Below are positions 15,001 through 28,530 of a stretch of 64,000 nucleotides of DNA, one piece after another (positions within the stretch are counted from its first letter, which is position 1; each line of letters begins with the position of its first letter). The stretch spans positions 46,436,324 through 46,500,323 of the forward strand of contig JAVHZZ010000009.1 of the NCBI GenBank assembly GCA_036250195.1. The letters are read 5' to 3'. Origin of the DNA: Mixophyes australis. Taxonomy: Eukaryota; Chordata; Amphibia; Anura; Limnodynastidae. The notes below the pieces were generated by a model. It worked only from the letters and a program-made list of their open reading frames with translations, made no database searches and was not told the DNA's origin. The position numbers and the translations under genes were made by a program.

Positions 15001-17210
15001 GTCATGAGAAACAAGAATTATGTAAAAGAATTGATGTAAGTCATTGTTTCCAAGAGAAAGGGAGACAGGAGTGTAAAAAAGCGTTGTTTTTGGACGGCAA
15101 TGAAGAAATGACTATGTTTTGCGATTTCTCCTGCTCAGAAAGACTTAGAAAGTTGATAATTGTGGGCAATGTTAGAAATGTCATGAGAAACAAGAATTAT
15201 GTAAAAGAATTGATGTATGTCATTGTTTCCAAGAGAAAGGGAGACAGGAGTCTAAAAAAGCGTTGTTTTTGGACGGCAATGAAGAAATGACTATGTTTTG
15301 CGATTTCTCCTGCTCAGAAAGACTTAGAAAGTAGATAATTGTGGGCAATGTTAGAAATGTCATGAGAAACAAGAATTATGTAAAAGAATTGATGTAAGTC
15401 ATTGTTTCCAAGAGAAAGGGAGACAGGAGTGTAAAAAAGCGTTGTTTTTGGACGGCAATGAAAAAATGACTATGTTTTGCGATTTATCTTGTTCAGAAAG
15501 ACTTAGACAGTTGATAATTGTGGGCAATGTTAGAAATGTCATGAGAAACAAGAATTATGTAAAAGAATTGATGTAAGTCATTGTTTCCAAGAGAAAGGGA
15601 GACAGGAGTGTAAAAAAGCGTTGTTTTTGGACGGCAATGAAGAAATGACTATGTTTTGCGATTTATCTTGTTCAGAAAGACTTAGAAAGTTGATAATTGT
15701 GGGCAATGTTAGAAATGTCATGAGAAACAAGAATTATGAAAAAGAATTGATGTAAGTCATTGTTTCCAAGAGAAAGGGAGACAGGAGTGTAAAAAAGCGT
15801 TGTTTTTGGACGGCAATGAAGAAATGACTATGTTTTGCGATTTCTTCTGCTCAGAAAGACTTAGAAAGTTGATAATTGTGGGCAATGTTAGAAATGTCAT
15901 GAGAAACAAGAATTATGTAAAAGAATTGATGTAAGTCATTGTTTCCAAGAGAAAGGGAGACAGGAGTGTAAAAAAGCGTTGTTTTTGGACGGAATGAAGA
16001 AATGACTATGTTTTGCGATTTATCTTGTTCAGAAAGACTTAGAAAGTTGATAATTGTGGGCAATGTTAGAAATGTCATGAGAAACAAGAATTATGAAAAA
16101 GAATTGATGTAAGTCATTGTTTCCAAGAGAAAGGGAGACAGGAGTGTAAAAAAGCGTTGTTTTTGGACGGCAATGAAGAAATGACTATGTTTTGCGATTT
16201 CTTCTGCTCAGAAAGACTTAGAAAGTTGATAATTGTGGGCAATGTTAGAAATGTCATGAGAAACAAGAATTATGTAAAAGAATTGATGTAAGTCATTGTT
16301 TCCAAGAGAAAGGGAGACAGGAGTGTAAAAAAGCGTTGTTTTTGAACGGAATGAAGAAATGACTATGTTTTGCGATTTATCTTGTTCAGAAAGACTTAGA
16401 AAGTTGATAATTGTGGGCAATGTTAGAAATGTCATGAGAAACAAGACTTATGTAAAAGAATTGATGTAAGTCATTGTTTCCAAGAGAAAGGGAGACAGGA
16501 GTGTAAAAAAGCGTTGTTTTTGGACGGCAATGAAGAAATGACTATGTTTTGCGATTTATCTTGTTCAGAAAGACTTAGAAAGTTGATAATTGTGGGCAAT
16601 GTTAGAAATGTCATGAGAAACAAGAATTATGTAAAAGAATTTATGTAAGTCATTGTTTCCAAGAGAAAGGGAGACAGGAGTGTAAAAAAGCGTTGTTTTT
16701 GGACGGCAATGAAGAAATGACTATGTTTTGCGATTTCTCCTGCTCAGAAAGACTTAGAAAGTTGATAATTGTGGGCAATGTTAGAAATGTCATGAGAAAC
16801 AAGAATTATGTAAAAGAATTGATGTAAGTCATTGTTTCCAAGAGAAAGGGAGACAGGAGTGTAAAAAAGCGTTGTTTTTGGACGCCAATGAAGAAATGAC
16901 TATGTTTTGCGATTTCTCCTGCTCAGAAAGACTTAGAAAGTTGATAATTGTGGGCAATGTTAGAAATGTCATGAGAAACAAGAATTATGTAAAAGAATTG
17001 ATGTAATTCATTGTTTCCAAGAGAAAGGGAGACAGGAGTGTAAAAAAGCGTTGTTTTTGGACGGCAATGAAGAAATTACTATGTTTTGCGATTTATCTTG
17101 TTCAGAAAGACTTAGAAAGTTGATAATTGTGGGCAATGTTAGAAATGTCATGAGAAACAAGAATTATGTAAAAGAATTGATGTAAGTCATTGTTTCCAAG
17201 AGAAAGGGAG
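1..17210 (+). repeat. 54-monomer higher-order repeat, two copies (period 9,667 bp)
   Basis: Copy 1 starts at or before position 1; copy 2 starts at 9668. Rare variants recur at an offset of 9,667: the extra A near 154 and 9821, the seven-A run near 1109 and 10775, the 7-A tract near 3551 and 13218, the aggagtataaaa variant near 1467 and 11134, and the single-base deletions near 6325/15992 and 6679/16346. The period is 54 x 179 + 1, and the three insertions and two deletions in copy 1 account for the +1. The correspondence is lost after about 17,210, so the second copy is incomplete. Confidence 0.92.
3700..9660 (+). repeat. 20-monomer repeat inside the 54-monomer unit (offset 3,578 bp)
   Basis: Landmarks recur 3,578 bp apart, which is 20 monomers minus the two single-base deletions lying between them. 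Examples are the gacaagag variant (4143 and 7721), the cagaaggattt variant (about 4396 and 7974), and the agtagataa variant (5663 and 9241). The same 20-monomer length recurs in two later blocks of the array. Confidence 0.8.
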
Positions 17211-20122
17211 ACAGGAGTATAAAAAAGCGTTGTTTTTGGACGCCAATGAAGAAATGACTATTTTTTGCGATTTCTCTTGCTCAGAAAGACTTAGAAAGTT
17301 GATAATTGTGGGCAATGTTAGAAATGTCATGAGAAACAAGAATTATGTAAAAGAATTGATGTAAGTCATTGTTTCCAAGAGAAAGGGAGACAAGAGTGTA
17401 AAAAAGCGTTGTTTTTGGACGGCAATGAAGAAATGACTATGTTTTGCGATTTCTCTTGCTCAGAAAGACTTAGAAAGTTGATAATTGTGGGCAATGTTAG
17501 AAATGTCATGAGAAACAAGAATTATGTAAAAGGATTGATGTAAGTCATTGTTTCCAAGAGAAAGGGAGACAGGAGTGTAAAAAAGCGTTGTTTTTGGACG
17601 GCAATGAAGAAATGACTATGTTTTGCGATTTCTCTTGCTCAGAAAGACTTAGAAAGTTGATAATTGTGGGCAATGTTAGAAATGTCATGAGAAACAAGAA
17701 TTATGTAAAAGAATTGATGTAAGTCATTGTTTCCAAGAGAAAGGGAGACAGGAGTGTAAAAAAGCGTTGTTTTTGGACGGCAATGAAGAAATGACTATGT
17801 TTTGCGATTTCTCCTGCTCAGAAAGACTTAGAAAGTTGATAATTGTGGGCAATGTTAGAAATGTCATGAGAAACAAGAATTATGTAAAAGAATTGATGTA
17901 TGTCATTGTTTCCAAGAGAAAGGGAGACAGGAGTCTAAAAAAGCGTTGTTTTTGGACGGCAATGAAGAAATGACTATGTTTTGCGATTTCTCCTGCTCAG
18001 AAAGACTTAGAAAGTAGATAATTGTGGGCAATGTTAGAAATGTCATGAGAAACAAGAATTATGTAAAAGAATTGATGTAAGTCATTGTTTCCAAGAGAAA
18101 GGGAGACAGGAGTGTAAAAAAGCGTTGTTTTTGGACGGCAATGAAGAAATGACTATGTTTTGCGATTTCTCTTGCTCAGAAAGACTTAGAAAGTTGATAA
18201 TTGTGGGCAATGTTAGAAATGTCATGAGAAACAAGAATTATGTAAAAGAATTGATGTAAGTCATTGTTTCCAAGAGAAAGGGAGACAGGAGTGTAAAAAA
18301 GCGTTGTTTTTGGACGGCAATGAAGAAATGACTATGTTTTGCGATTTATCTTGTTCAGAAAGACTTAGAAAGTTGATAATTGTGGGCAATGTTAGAAATG
18401 TCATGAGAAACAAGAATTATGAAAAAGAATTGATGTAAGTCATTGTTTCCAAGAGAAAGGGAGACAGGAGTGTAAAAAAGCGTTGTTTTTGGACGGCAAT
18501 GAAGAAATGACTATGTTTTGCGATTTCTTCTGCTCAGAAAGACTTAGAAAGTTGATAATTGTGGGCAATGTTAGAAATGTCATGAGAAACAAGAATTATG
18601 TAAAAGAATTGATGTAAGTCATTGTTTCCAAGAGAAAGGGAGACAGGAGTGTAAAAAAGCGTTGTTTTTGGACGGAATGAAGAAATGACTATGTTTTGCG
18701 ATTTATCTTGTTCAGAAAGACTTAGAAAGTTGATAATTGTGAGCAATGTTAGAAATGTCATGAGAAACAAGAATTATGAAAAAGAATTGATGTAAGTCAT
18801 TGTTTCCAAGAGAAAGGGAGACAGGAGTGTAAAAAAGCGTTGTTTTTGGACGGCAATGAAGAAATGACTATGTTTTGCGATTTCTTCTGCTCAGAAAGAC
18901 TTAGAAAGTTGATAATTGTGGGCAATGTTAGAAATGTCATGAGAAACAAGAATTATGTAAAAGAATTGATGTAAGTCATTGTTTCCAAGAGAAAGGGAGA
19001 CAGGAGTGTAAAAAAGCGTTGTTTTTGAACGGAATGAAGAAATGACTATGTTTTGCGATTTATCTTGTTCAGAAAGACTTAGAAAGTTGATAATTGTGGG
19101 CAATGTTAGAAATGTCATGAGAAACAAGACTTATGTAAAAGAATTGATGTAAGTCATTGTTTCCAAGAGAAAGGGAGACAGGAGTGTAAAAAAGCGTTGT
19201 TTTTGGACGGCAATGAAGAAATGACTATGTTTTGCGATTTATCTTGTTCAGAAAGACTTAGAAAGTTGATAATTGTGGGCAATGTTAGAAATGTCATGAG
19301 AAACAAGAATTATGTAAAAGAATTTATGTAAGTCATTGTTTCCAAGAGAAAGGGAGACAGGAGTGTAAAAAAGCGTTGTTTTTGGACGGCAATGAAGAAA
19401 TGACTATGTTTTGCGATTTCTCCTGCTCAGAAAGACTTAGAAAGTTGATAATTGTGGGCAATGTTAGAAATGTCATGAGAAACAAGAATTATGTAAAAGA
19501 ATTGATGTAAGTCATTGTTTCCAAGAGAAAGGGAGACAGGAGTGTAAAAAAGCGTTGTTTTTGGACGCCAATGAAGAAATGACTATGTTTTGCGATTTCT
19601 CCTGCTCAGAAAGACTTAGAAAGTTGATAATTGTGGGCAATGTTAGAAATGTCATGAGAAACAAGAATTATGTAAAAGAATTGATGTAATTCATTGTTTC
19701 CAAGAGAAAGGGAGACAGGAGTGTAAAAAAGCGTTGTTTTTGGACGGCAATGAAGAAATTACTATGTTTTGCGATTTATCTTGTTCAGAAAGACTTAGAA
19801 AGTTGATAATTGTGGGCAATGTTAGAAATGTCATGAGAAACAAGAATTATGTAAAAGAATTGATGTAAGTCATTGTTTCCAAGAGAAAGGGAGACAGGAG
19901 TATAAAAAAGCGTTGTTTTTGGACGCCAATGAAGAAATGACTATTTTTTGCGATTTCTCTTGCTCAGAAAGACTTAGAAAGTTGATAATTGTGGGCAATG
20001 TTAGAAATGTCATGAGAAACAAGAATTATGTAAAAGAATTGATGTAAGTCATTGTTTCCAAGAGAAAGGGAGACAAGAGTGTAAAAAAGCGTTGTTTTTG
20101 GACGGCAATGAAGAAATGACTA
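14757..20122 (+). repeat. 15-monomer tandem duplication (period 2,683 bp)
   Basis: About 14,757-17,439 is repeated at about 17,440-20,122. Shared landmarks include the paired single-base deletions (15992/18675 and 16346/19029), the ggagtataaaa variant (about 17,217 and 19,900) and the agaatttatg variant. The period is 15 x 179 minus 2. One monomer differs clearly between copies: near 15,450 it carries gaaaaaatg and agacagttg, which are absent near 18,130. Gene conversion or later exchange therefore followed the duplication. Confidence 0.85.
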
Positions 20123-21659
20123 TGTTTTGCGATTTATCTTGTTCAGAAAGACTTAGAAAGTTGATAATTGTGGGCAATGTTAGAAATGTCATGAGAAACA
20201 AGAATTATGTAAAAGAATTGATGTAATTCATTGTTTCCAAGAGAAAGGGAGACAGGAGTGTAAAAAAGCGTTGTTTTTGGACGGCAATGAAGAAATGACT
20301 ATGTTTTGCGATTTATCTTGTTCAGAAAGACTTAGAAAGTTGATAATTGTGGGCAATGTTAGAAATGTCATGAGAAACAAGAATTATGTAAAAGAATTGA
20401 TGTAAGTCATTGTTTCCAAGAGAAAGGGAGACAGGAGTGTAAAAAAGCGTTGTTTTTGGACGCCAATGAAGAAATGACTATTTTTTGCGATTTATCTTGC
20501 TCAGAAAGACTTAGAAAGTTGATAATTGTGGGCAATGTTAGAAATGTCATGAGAAACAAGAATTATGTAAAAGAATTGATGTAAGTCATTGTTTCCAAGA
20601 GAAAGGGAGACATGAGTGTAAAAAAGCGTTGTTTTTGGACGGCAATGAAGAAATGACTATGTTTTGCGATTTATCTTGTTCAGAAAGACTTAGAAAGTTG
20701 ATAATTGTGGGCAATGTTAGAAATGTCATGAGAAACAAGAATTATGTAAAAGAATTGATGTAAGTCATTGTTTCCAAGAGAAAGGGAGACAGGAGTATAA
20801 AAAAGCGTTGTTTTTGGACGCCAATGAAGAAATGACTATGTTTTGCGATTTATCTTGTTCAGAAAGACTTAGAAAGTTGATAATTGTGGGCAATGTTAGA
20901 AATGTCATGAGAAACAAGAATTATGTAAAAGAATTGATGTAAGTCATTGTTTCCAAGAGAAAGGGAGACAGGAGTGTAAAAAAGCGTTGTTTTTGGACGC
21001 CAATGAAGAAATGACTATTTTTTGCGATTTATCTTGCTCAGAAATACTTAGAAAGTTGATAATTGTGGGCAATGTTAGAAATGTCATGAGAAACAAGAAT
21101 TATGTAAAAGAATTGATGTAAGTCATTGTTTCCAAGAGAAAGGGAGACATGAGTGTAAAAAAGCGTTGTTTTTGGACGGCAATGAAGAAATGACTATGTT
21201 TTGCGATTTATCTTGTTCAGAAAGACTTAGAAAGTTGATAATTGTGGGCAATGTTAGAAATGTCATGAGAAACAAGAATTATGTAAAATAATTGATGTAA
21301 GTCATTGTTTCCAAGAGAAAGGGAGACAGGAGTGTAAAAAAGCGTTGTTTTTGGACGGCAATGAAGAAATGACTATGTTTTGCGATTTATCTTGTTCAGA
21401 AAGACTTAGAAAGTTGATTATTGTGGGCAATGTTAGAAATGTCATGAGAAACAAGAATTATGTAAAAGAATTGATGTAAGTCATTGTTTCCAAGAGAAAG
21501 GGAGACAGGAGTGTAAAAAAGCGTTGTTTTTGGACGGCAATGAAGAAATGACTATTTTTTGCGATTTCTCTTGCTCAGAAAGACTTAGAAAGTTGATAAT
21601 TGTGGGCAATGTTAGAAATGTCATGAGAAACAAAAATTATGTAAAAGAATTGATGTAAG

Positions 21660-24600
21660 TCATTGTTTCCAAGAGAAAGGGAGACAGGAGTGTAAAAAAG
21701 CGTTGTTTTTGGACGGCAATGAAGAAATGACTATTTTTTGCGATTTCTCTTGCTCAGAAAGACTTAGAAAGTTGATAATTGTGGGCAATGTTAGAAATGT
21801 CATGAGAAACAAAAATTATGTAAAAGAATTGATGTAAGTCATTGTTTCCAAGAGAAAGGGAGACAGGAGTGTAAAAAAGCGTTGTTTTTGGACGGCAATG
21901 AAGAAATGACTTTGTTTTGCGATTTCTCCTGCTCAGAAAAACTTAGAAAGTTGATAATTGTGGGCAATGTTAGAAATGTCATGAGAAACAAGAATTATGT
22001 AAAAGAATTGATGTAAGTCATTGTTTCCAAGAGAAAGGGAGACAGGAGTGTAAAAAAGCGTTGTTTTTGGACGGCAATGAAGAAATGACTATGTTTTGCG
22101 ATTTATATTGTTCAGAAAGACTTAGAAAGTTGATAATTGTGGGCAATGTTAGAAATGTCATGAGAAACAAGAATTATGTAAAAGAATTGATGTAAGTCAT
22201 TGTTTCCAAGAGAAAGGGAGACAGGAGTGTAAAAAAGCGTTGTTTTTGGACGGCAATGAAGAAATGACTATGTTTTGCGATTTCTCCTGCTCAGAAAGAC
22301 TTAGAAAGTTGATAATTGTGGGCAATGTTAGAAATGTCATGAGAAACAAGAATTATGTAAAAGAATTGATGTAAGTCATTGTTTCCAAGAGAAAGGGAGA
22401 CAGGAGTGTAAAAAAGCGTTGTTTTTGGACGCCAATGAAGAAATGACTATGTTTTGCGATTTCTCCTGCTCAGAAAGACTTAGAAAGTTGATAATTGTGG
22501 GCAATGTTAGAAATGTCATGAGAAACAAGAATTATGTAAAAGAATTGATGTAATTCATTGTTTCCAAGAGAAAGGGAGACAAGAGTGTAAAAAAGCGTTG
22601 TTTTTGGACGGCAATGAAGAAATGACTATGTTTTGCGATTTATCTTGTTCAGAAAGACTTAGAAAGTTGATAATTGTGGGCAATGTTAGAAATGTCATGA
22701 GAAACAAGAATTATGTAAAAGAATTGATGTAAGTCATTGTTTCCAAGAGAAAGGGAGACAGGAGTGTAAAAAAGCGTTGTTTTTGGACGCCAATGAAGAA
22801 ATGACTATTTTTTGCGATTTCTCTTGCTCAGAAGGATTTAGAAAGTTGATAATTGTGGGCAATGTTAGAAATGTCATGAGAAACAAGAATTATGTAAAAG
22901 AATTGATGTAAGTCATTGTTTCCAAGAGAAAGGGAGACAGGAGTGTAAAAAAGCGTTGTTTTTGGACGGCAATGAAGAAATGACTTTGTTTTGCGATTTC
23001 TCCTGCTCAGAAAAACTTAGAAAGTTGATAATTGTGGGCAATGTTAGAAATGTCATGAGAAACAAGAATTATGTAAAATAATTGATGTAAGTCATTGTTT
23101 CCAAGAGAAAGGGAGACAGGAGTGTAAAAAAGCGTTGTTTTTGGACGCCAATGAAGAAATGACTATTTTTTGCGATTTATCTTGCTCAGAAAGACTTAGA
23201 AAGTTGATAATTGTGGGCAATGTTAGAAATGTCATGAGAAACAAGAATTATGTAAAAGAATTGATGTAAGTCATTGTTTCCAAGAGAAAGGGAGACATGA
23301 GTGTAAAAAAGCGTTGTTTTTGGACGGCAATGAAGAAATGACTATGTTTTGCGATTTATCTTGTTCAGAAAGACTTAGAAAGTTGATAATTGTGGGCAAT
23401 GTTAGAAATGTCATGAGAAACAAGAATTATGTAAAATAATTGATGTAAGTCATTGTTTCCAAGAGAAAGGGAGACAGGAGTGTAAAAAAGCGTTGTTTTT
23501 GGACGGCAATGAAGAAATGACTATGTTTTGCGATTTATCTTGTTCAGAAAGACTTAGAAAGTTGATAATTGTGGGCAATGTTAGAAATGTCATGAGAAAC
23601 AAGAATTATGTAAAAGAATTGATGTAAGTCATTGTTTCCAAGAGAAAGGGAGACAGGAGTGTAAAAAAGCGTTATTTTTGGACGGCAATGAAGAAATGAC
23701 TATTTTTTGCGATTTCTCTTGCTCAGAAAGACTTAGAAAGTTGATAATTGTGGGCAATGTTAGAAATGTCATGAGAAACAAAAATTATGTAAAAGAATTG
23801 ATGTAAGTCATTGTTTCCAAGAGAAAGGGAGACAGGAGTGTAAAAAAGCGTTGTTTTTGGACGGCAATGAAGAAATGACTATTTTTTGCGATTTCTCTTG
23901 CTCAGAAAGACTTAGAAAGTTGATAATTGTGGGCAATGTTAGAAATGTCATGAGAAACAAAAATTATGTAAAAGAATTGATGTAAGTCATTGTTTCCAAG
24001 AGAAAGGGAGACAGGAGTGTAAAAAAGCGTTGTTTTTGGACGGCAATGAAGAAATGACTTTGTTTTGCGATTTCTCCTGCTCAGAAAAACTTAGAAAGTT
24101 GATAATTGTGGGCAATGTTAGAAATGTCATGAGAAACAAGAATTATGTAAAAGAATTGATGTAAGTCATTGTTTCCAAGAGAAAGGGAGACAGGAGTGTA
24201 AAAAAGCGTTGTTTTTGGACGGCAATGAAGAAATGACTATGTTTTGCGATTTATCTTGTTCAGAAAGACTTAGAAAGTTGATAATTGTGGGCAATGTTAG
24301 AAATGTCATGAGAAACAAGAATTATGTAAAAGAATTTATGTAAGTCATTGTTTCCAAGAGAAAGGGAGACAGGAGTGTAAAAAAGCGTTGTTTTTGGACG
24401 GCAATGAAGAAATGACTATGTTTTGCGATTTCTCCTGCTCAGAAAGACTTAGAAAGTTGATAATTGTGGGCAATGTTAGAAATGTCATGAGAAACAAGAA
24501 TTATGTAAAAGAATTGATGTAAGTCATTGTTTCCAAGAGAAAGGGAGACAGGAGTGTAAAAAAGCGTTGTTTTTGGACGCCAATGAAGAAATGACTATGT

Positions 24601-27600
24601 TTTGCGATTTCTCCTGCTCAGAAAGACTTAGAAAGTTGATAATTGTGGGCAATGTTAGAAATGTCATGAGAAACAAGAATTATGTAAAAGAATTGATGTA
24701 ATTCATTGTTTCCAAGAGAAAGGGAGACAGGAGTGTAAAAAAGCGTTGTTTTTGGACGGCAATGAAGAAATTACTATGTTTTGCGATTTATCTTGTTCAG
24801 AAAGACTTAGAAAGTTGATAATTGTGGGCAATGTTAGAAATGTCATGAGAAACAAGAATTATGTAAAAGAATTGATGTAAGTCATTGTTTCCAAGAGAAA
24901 GGGAGACAGGAGTATAAAAAAGCGTTGTTTTTGGACGCCAATGAAGAAATGACTATTTTTTGCGATTTCTCTTGCTCAGAAAGACTTAGAAAGTTGATAA
25001 TTGTGGGCAATGTTAGAAATGTCATGAGAAACAAGAATTATGTAAAAGAATTGATGTAAGTCATTGTTTCCAAGAGAAAGGGAGACAAGAGTGTAAAAAA
25101 GCGTTGTTTTTGGACGGCAATGAAGAAATGACTATGTTTTGCGATTTATCTTGTTCAGAAAGACTTAGAAAGTTGATAATTGTGGGCAATGTTAGAAATG
25201 TCATGAGAAACAAGAATTATGTAAAAGAATTGATGTAATTCATTGTTTCCAAGAGAAAGGGAGACAGGAGTGTAAAAAAGCGTTGTTTTTGGACGGCAAT
25301 GAAGAAATGACTATTTTTTGCGATTTCTCTTGCTCAGAAAGACTTAGAAAGTTGATAATTGTGGGCAATGTTAGAAATGTCATGAGAAACAAAAATTATG
25401 TAAAAGAATTGATGTAAGTCATTGTTTCCAAGAGAAAGGGAGACAGGAGTGTAAAAAAGCGTTGTTTTTGGACGGCAATGAAGAAATGACTTTGTTTTGC
25501 GATTTCTCCTGCTCAGAAAAACTTAGAAAGTTGATAATTGTGGGCAATGTTAGAAATGTCATGAGAAACAAGAATTATGTAAAAGAATTGATGTAAGTCA
25601 TTGTTTCCAAGAGAAAGGGAGACAGGAGTGTAAAAAAGCGTTGTTTTTGGACGGCAATGAAGAAATGACTATGTTTTGCGATTTCTCCTGCTCAGAAAGA
25701 CTTAGAAAGTTGATAATTGTGGGCAATGTTAGAAATGTCATGAGAAACAAGAATTATGTAAAAGAATTGATGTAAGTCATTGTTTCCAAGAGAAAGGGAG
25801 ACAGGAGTGTAAAAAAGCGTTGTTTTTGGACGGCAATGAAGAAATGACTATGTTTTGCGATTTCTCCTGCTCAGAAAGACTTAGAAAGTTGATAATTGTG
25901 GGCAATGTTAGAAATGTCATGAGAAACAAGAATTATGTAAAAGAATTGATGTAAGTCATTGTTTCCAAGAGAAAGGGAGACAGGAGTGTAAAAAAGCGTT
26001 GTTTTTGGACGCCAATGAAGAAATGACTATGTTTTGCGATTTCTCCTGCTCAGAAAGACTTAGAAAGTTGATAATTGTGGGCAATGTTAGAAATGTCATG
26101 AGAAACAAGAATTATGTAAAAGAATTGATGTAATTCATTGTTTCCAAGAGAAAGGGAGACAAGAGTGTAAAAAAGCGTTGTTTTTGGACGGCAATGAAGA
26201 AATGACTATGTTTTGCGATTTATCTTGTTCAGAAAGACTTAGAAAGTTGATAATTGTGGGCAATGTTAGAAATGTCATGAGAAACAAGAATTATGTAAAA
26301 GAATTGATGTAAGTCATTGTTTCCAAGAGAAAGGGAGACAGGAGTGTAAAAAAGCGTTGTTTTTGGACGCCAATGAAGAAATGACTATTTTTTGCGATTT
26401 CTCTTGCTCAGAAGGATTTAGAAAGTTGATAATTGTGGGCAATGTTAGAAATGTCATGAGAAACAAGAATTATGTAAAAGAATTGATGTAAGTCATTGTT
26501 TCCAAGAGAAAGGGAGACAGGAGTGTAAAAAAGCGTTGTTTTTGGACGGCAATGAAGAAATGACTTTGTTTTGCGATTTCTCCTGCTCAGAAAAACTTAG
26601 AAAGTTGATAATTGTGGGCAATGTTAGAAATGTCATGAGAAACAAGAATTATGTAAAAGAATTGATGTAAGTCATTGTTTCCAAGAGAAAGGGAGACAGG
26701 AGTGTAAAAAAGCGTTGTTTTTGGACGCCAATGAAGAAATGACTATTTTTTGCGATTTATCTTGCTCAGAAAGACTTAGAAAGTTGATAATTGTGGGCAA
26801 TGTTAGAAATGTCATGAGAAACAAGAATTATGTAAAAGAATTGATGTAAGTCATTGTTTCCAAGAGAAAGGGAGACATGAGTGTAAAAAAGCGTTGTTTT
26901 TGGACGGCAATGAAGAAATGACTATGTTTTGCGATTTATCTTGTTCAGAAAGACTTAGAAAGTTGATAATTGTGGGCAATGTTAGAAATGTCATGAGAAA
27001 CAAGAATTATGTAAAATAATTGATGTAAGTCATTGTTTCCAAGAGAAAGGGAGACAGGAGTGTAAAAAAGCGTTGTTTTTGGACGGCAATGAAGAAATGA
27101 CTATGTTTTGCGATTTATCTTGTTCAGAAAGACTTAGAAAGTTGATAATTGTGGGCAATGTTAGAAATGTCATGAGAAACAAAAATTATGTAAAATAATT
27201 GATGTAAGTCATTGTTTCCAAGAGAAAGGGAGACAGGAGTGTAAAAAAGCGTTGTTTTTGGACGGCAATGAAGAAATGACTATTTTTTGCGATTTCTCTT
27301 GCTCAGAAAGACTTAGAAAGTTGATAATTGTGGGCAATGTTAGAAATGTCATGAGAAACAAAAATTATGTAAAAGAATTGATGTAAGTCATTGTTTCCAA
27401 GAGAAAGGGAGACAGGAGTGTAAAAAAGCGTTGTTTTTGGACGGCAATGAAGAAATGACTATTTTTTGCGATTTCTCTTGCTCAGAAAGACTTAGAAAGT
27501 TGATAATTGTGGGCAATGTTAGAAATGTCATGAGAAACAAAAATTATGTAAAAGAATTGATGTAAGTCATTGTTTCCAAGAGAAAGGGAGACAGGAGTGT

Positions 27601-28530
27601 AAAAAAGCGTTGTTTTTGGACGGCAATGAAGAAATGACTATGTTTTGCGATTTATCTTGTTCAGAAAGACTTAGAAAGTTGATAATTGTGGGCAATGTTA
27701 GAAATGTCATGAGAAACAAGAATTATGTAAAAGAATTTATGTAAGTCATTGTTTCCAAGAGAAAGGGAGACAGGAGTGTAAAAAAGCGTTGTTTTTGGAC
27801 GGCAATGAAGAAATGACTATGTTTTGCGATTTCTCCTGCTCAGAAAGACTTAGAAAGTTGCTAATTGTGGGCAATGTTAGAAATGTCATGAGAAACAAGA
27901 ATTATGTAAAAGAATTGATGTAAGTCATTGTTTCCAAGAGAAAGGGAGACAGGAGTGTAAAAAAGCGTTGTTTTTGGATGCCAATGAAGAAATGACTATG
28001 TTTTGCGATTTCTCCTGCTCAGAAAGACTTAGAAAGTTGATAATTGTGGGCAATGTTAGAAATGTCATGAGAAACAAGAATTATGTAAAAGAATTGATGT
28101 AATTCATTGTTTCCAAGAGAAAGGGAGACAGGAGTGTAAAAAAGCGTTGTTTTTGGACGGCAATGAAGAAATTACTATGTTTTGCGATTTATCTTCTTCA
28201 GAAAGACTTAGAAAGTTGATAATTGTGGGCAATGTTAGAAATGTCATGAGAAACAAGAATTATGTAAAAGAATTGATGTAAGTCATTGTTTCCAAGAGAA
28301 AGGGAGACAGGAGTATAAAAAAGCGTTGTTTTTGGACGCCAATGAAGAAATGACTATTTTTTGCGATTTCTCTTGCTCAGAAAGACTTAGAAAGTTGATA
28401 ATTGTGGGCAATGTTAGAAATGTCATGAGAAACAAGAATTATGTAAAAGAATTGATGTAAGTCATTGTTTCCAAGAGAAAGGGAGACAAGAGTGTAAAAA
28501 AGCGTTGTTTTTGGACGGCAATGAAGAAAT
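21660..28530 (+). repeat. 20-monomer repeat block (offset 3,580, then 3,401 bp)
   Basis: From about 21,660 the monomer order is repeated 3,580 bp downstream. Landmarks are the ttcattg...gacaagag monomer at 22,555 and 26,135, and the cagaaggattt monomer near 22,830 and 26,410. After about 24,000 the offset falls to 3,401 bp (19 monomers), for example the agaatttatg monomer at 24331 and 27732 and the aatgaagaaatt monomer at 24761 and 28162. One monomer, the tttgtttt/cagaaaaact type near 24,058, is missing from the second copy. Flanking stretches 20,123-21,660 and 28,530-30,600 are the same satellite in shorter 4- and 7-monomer duplications. Confidence 0.82.
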
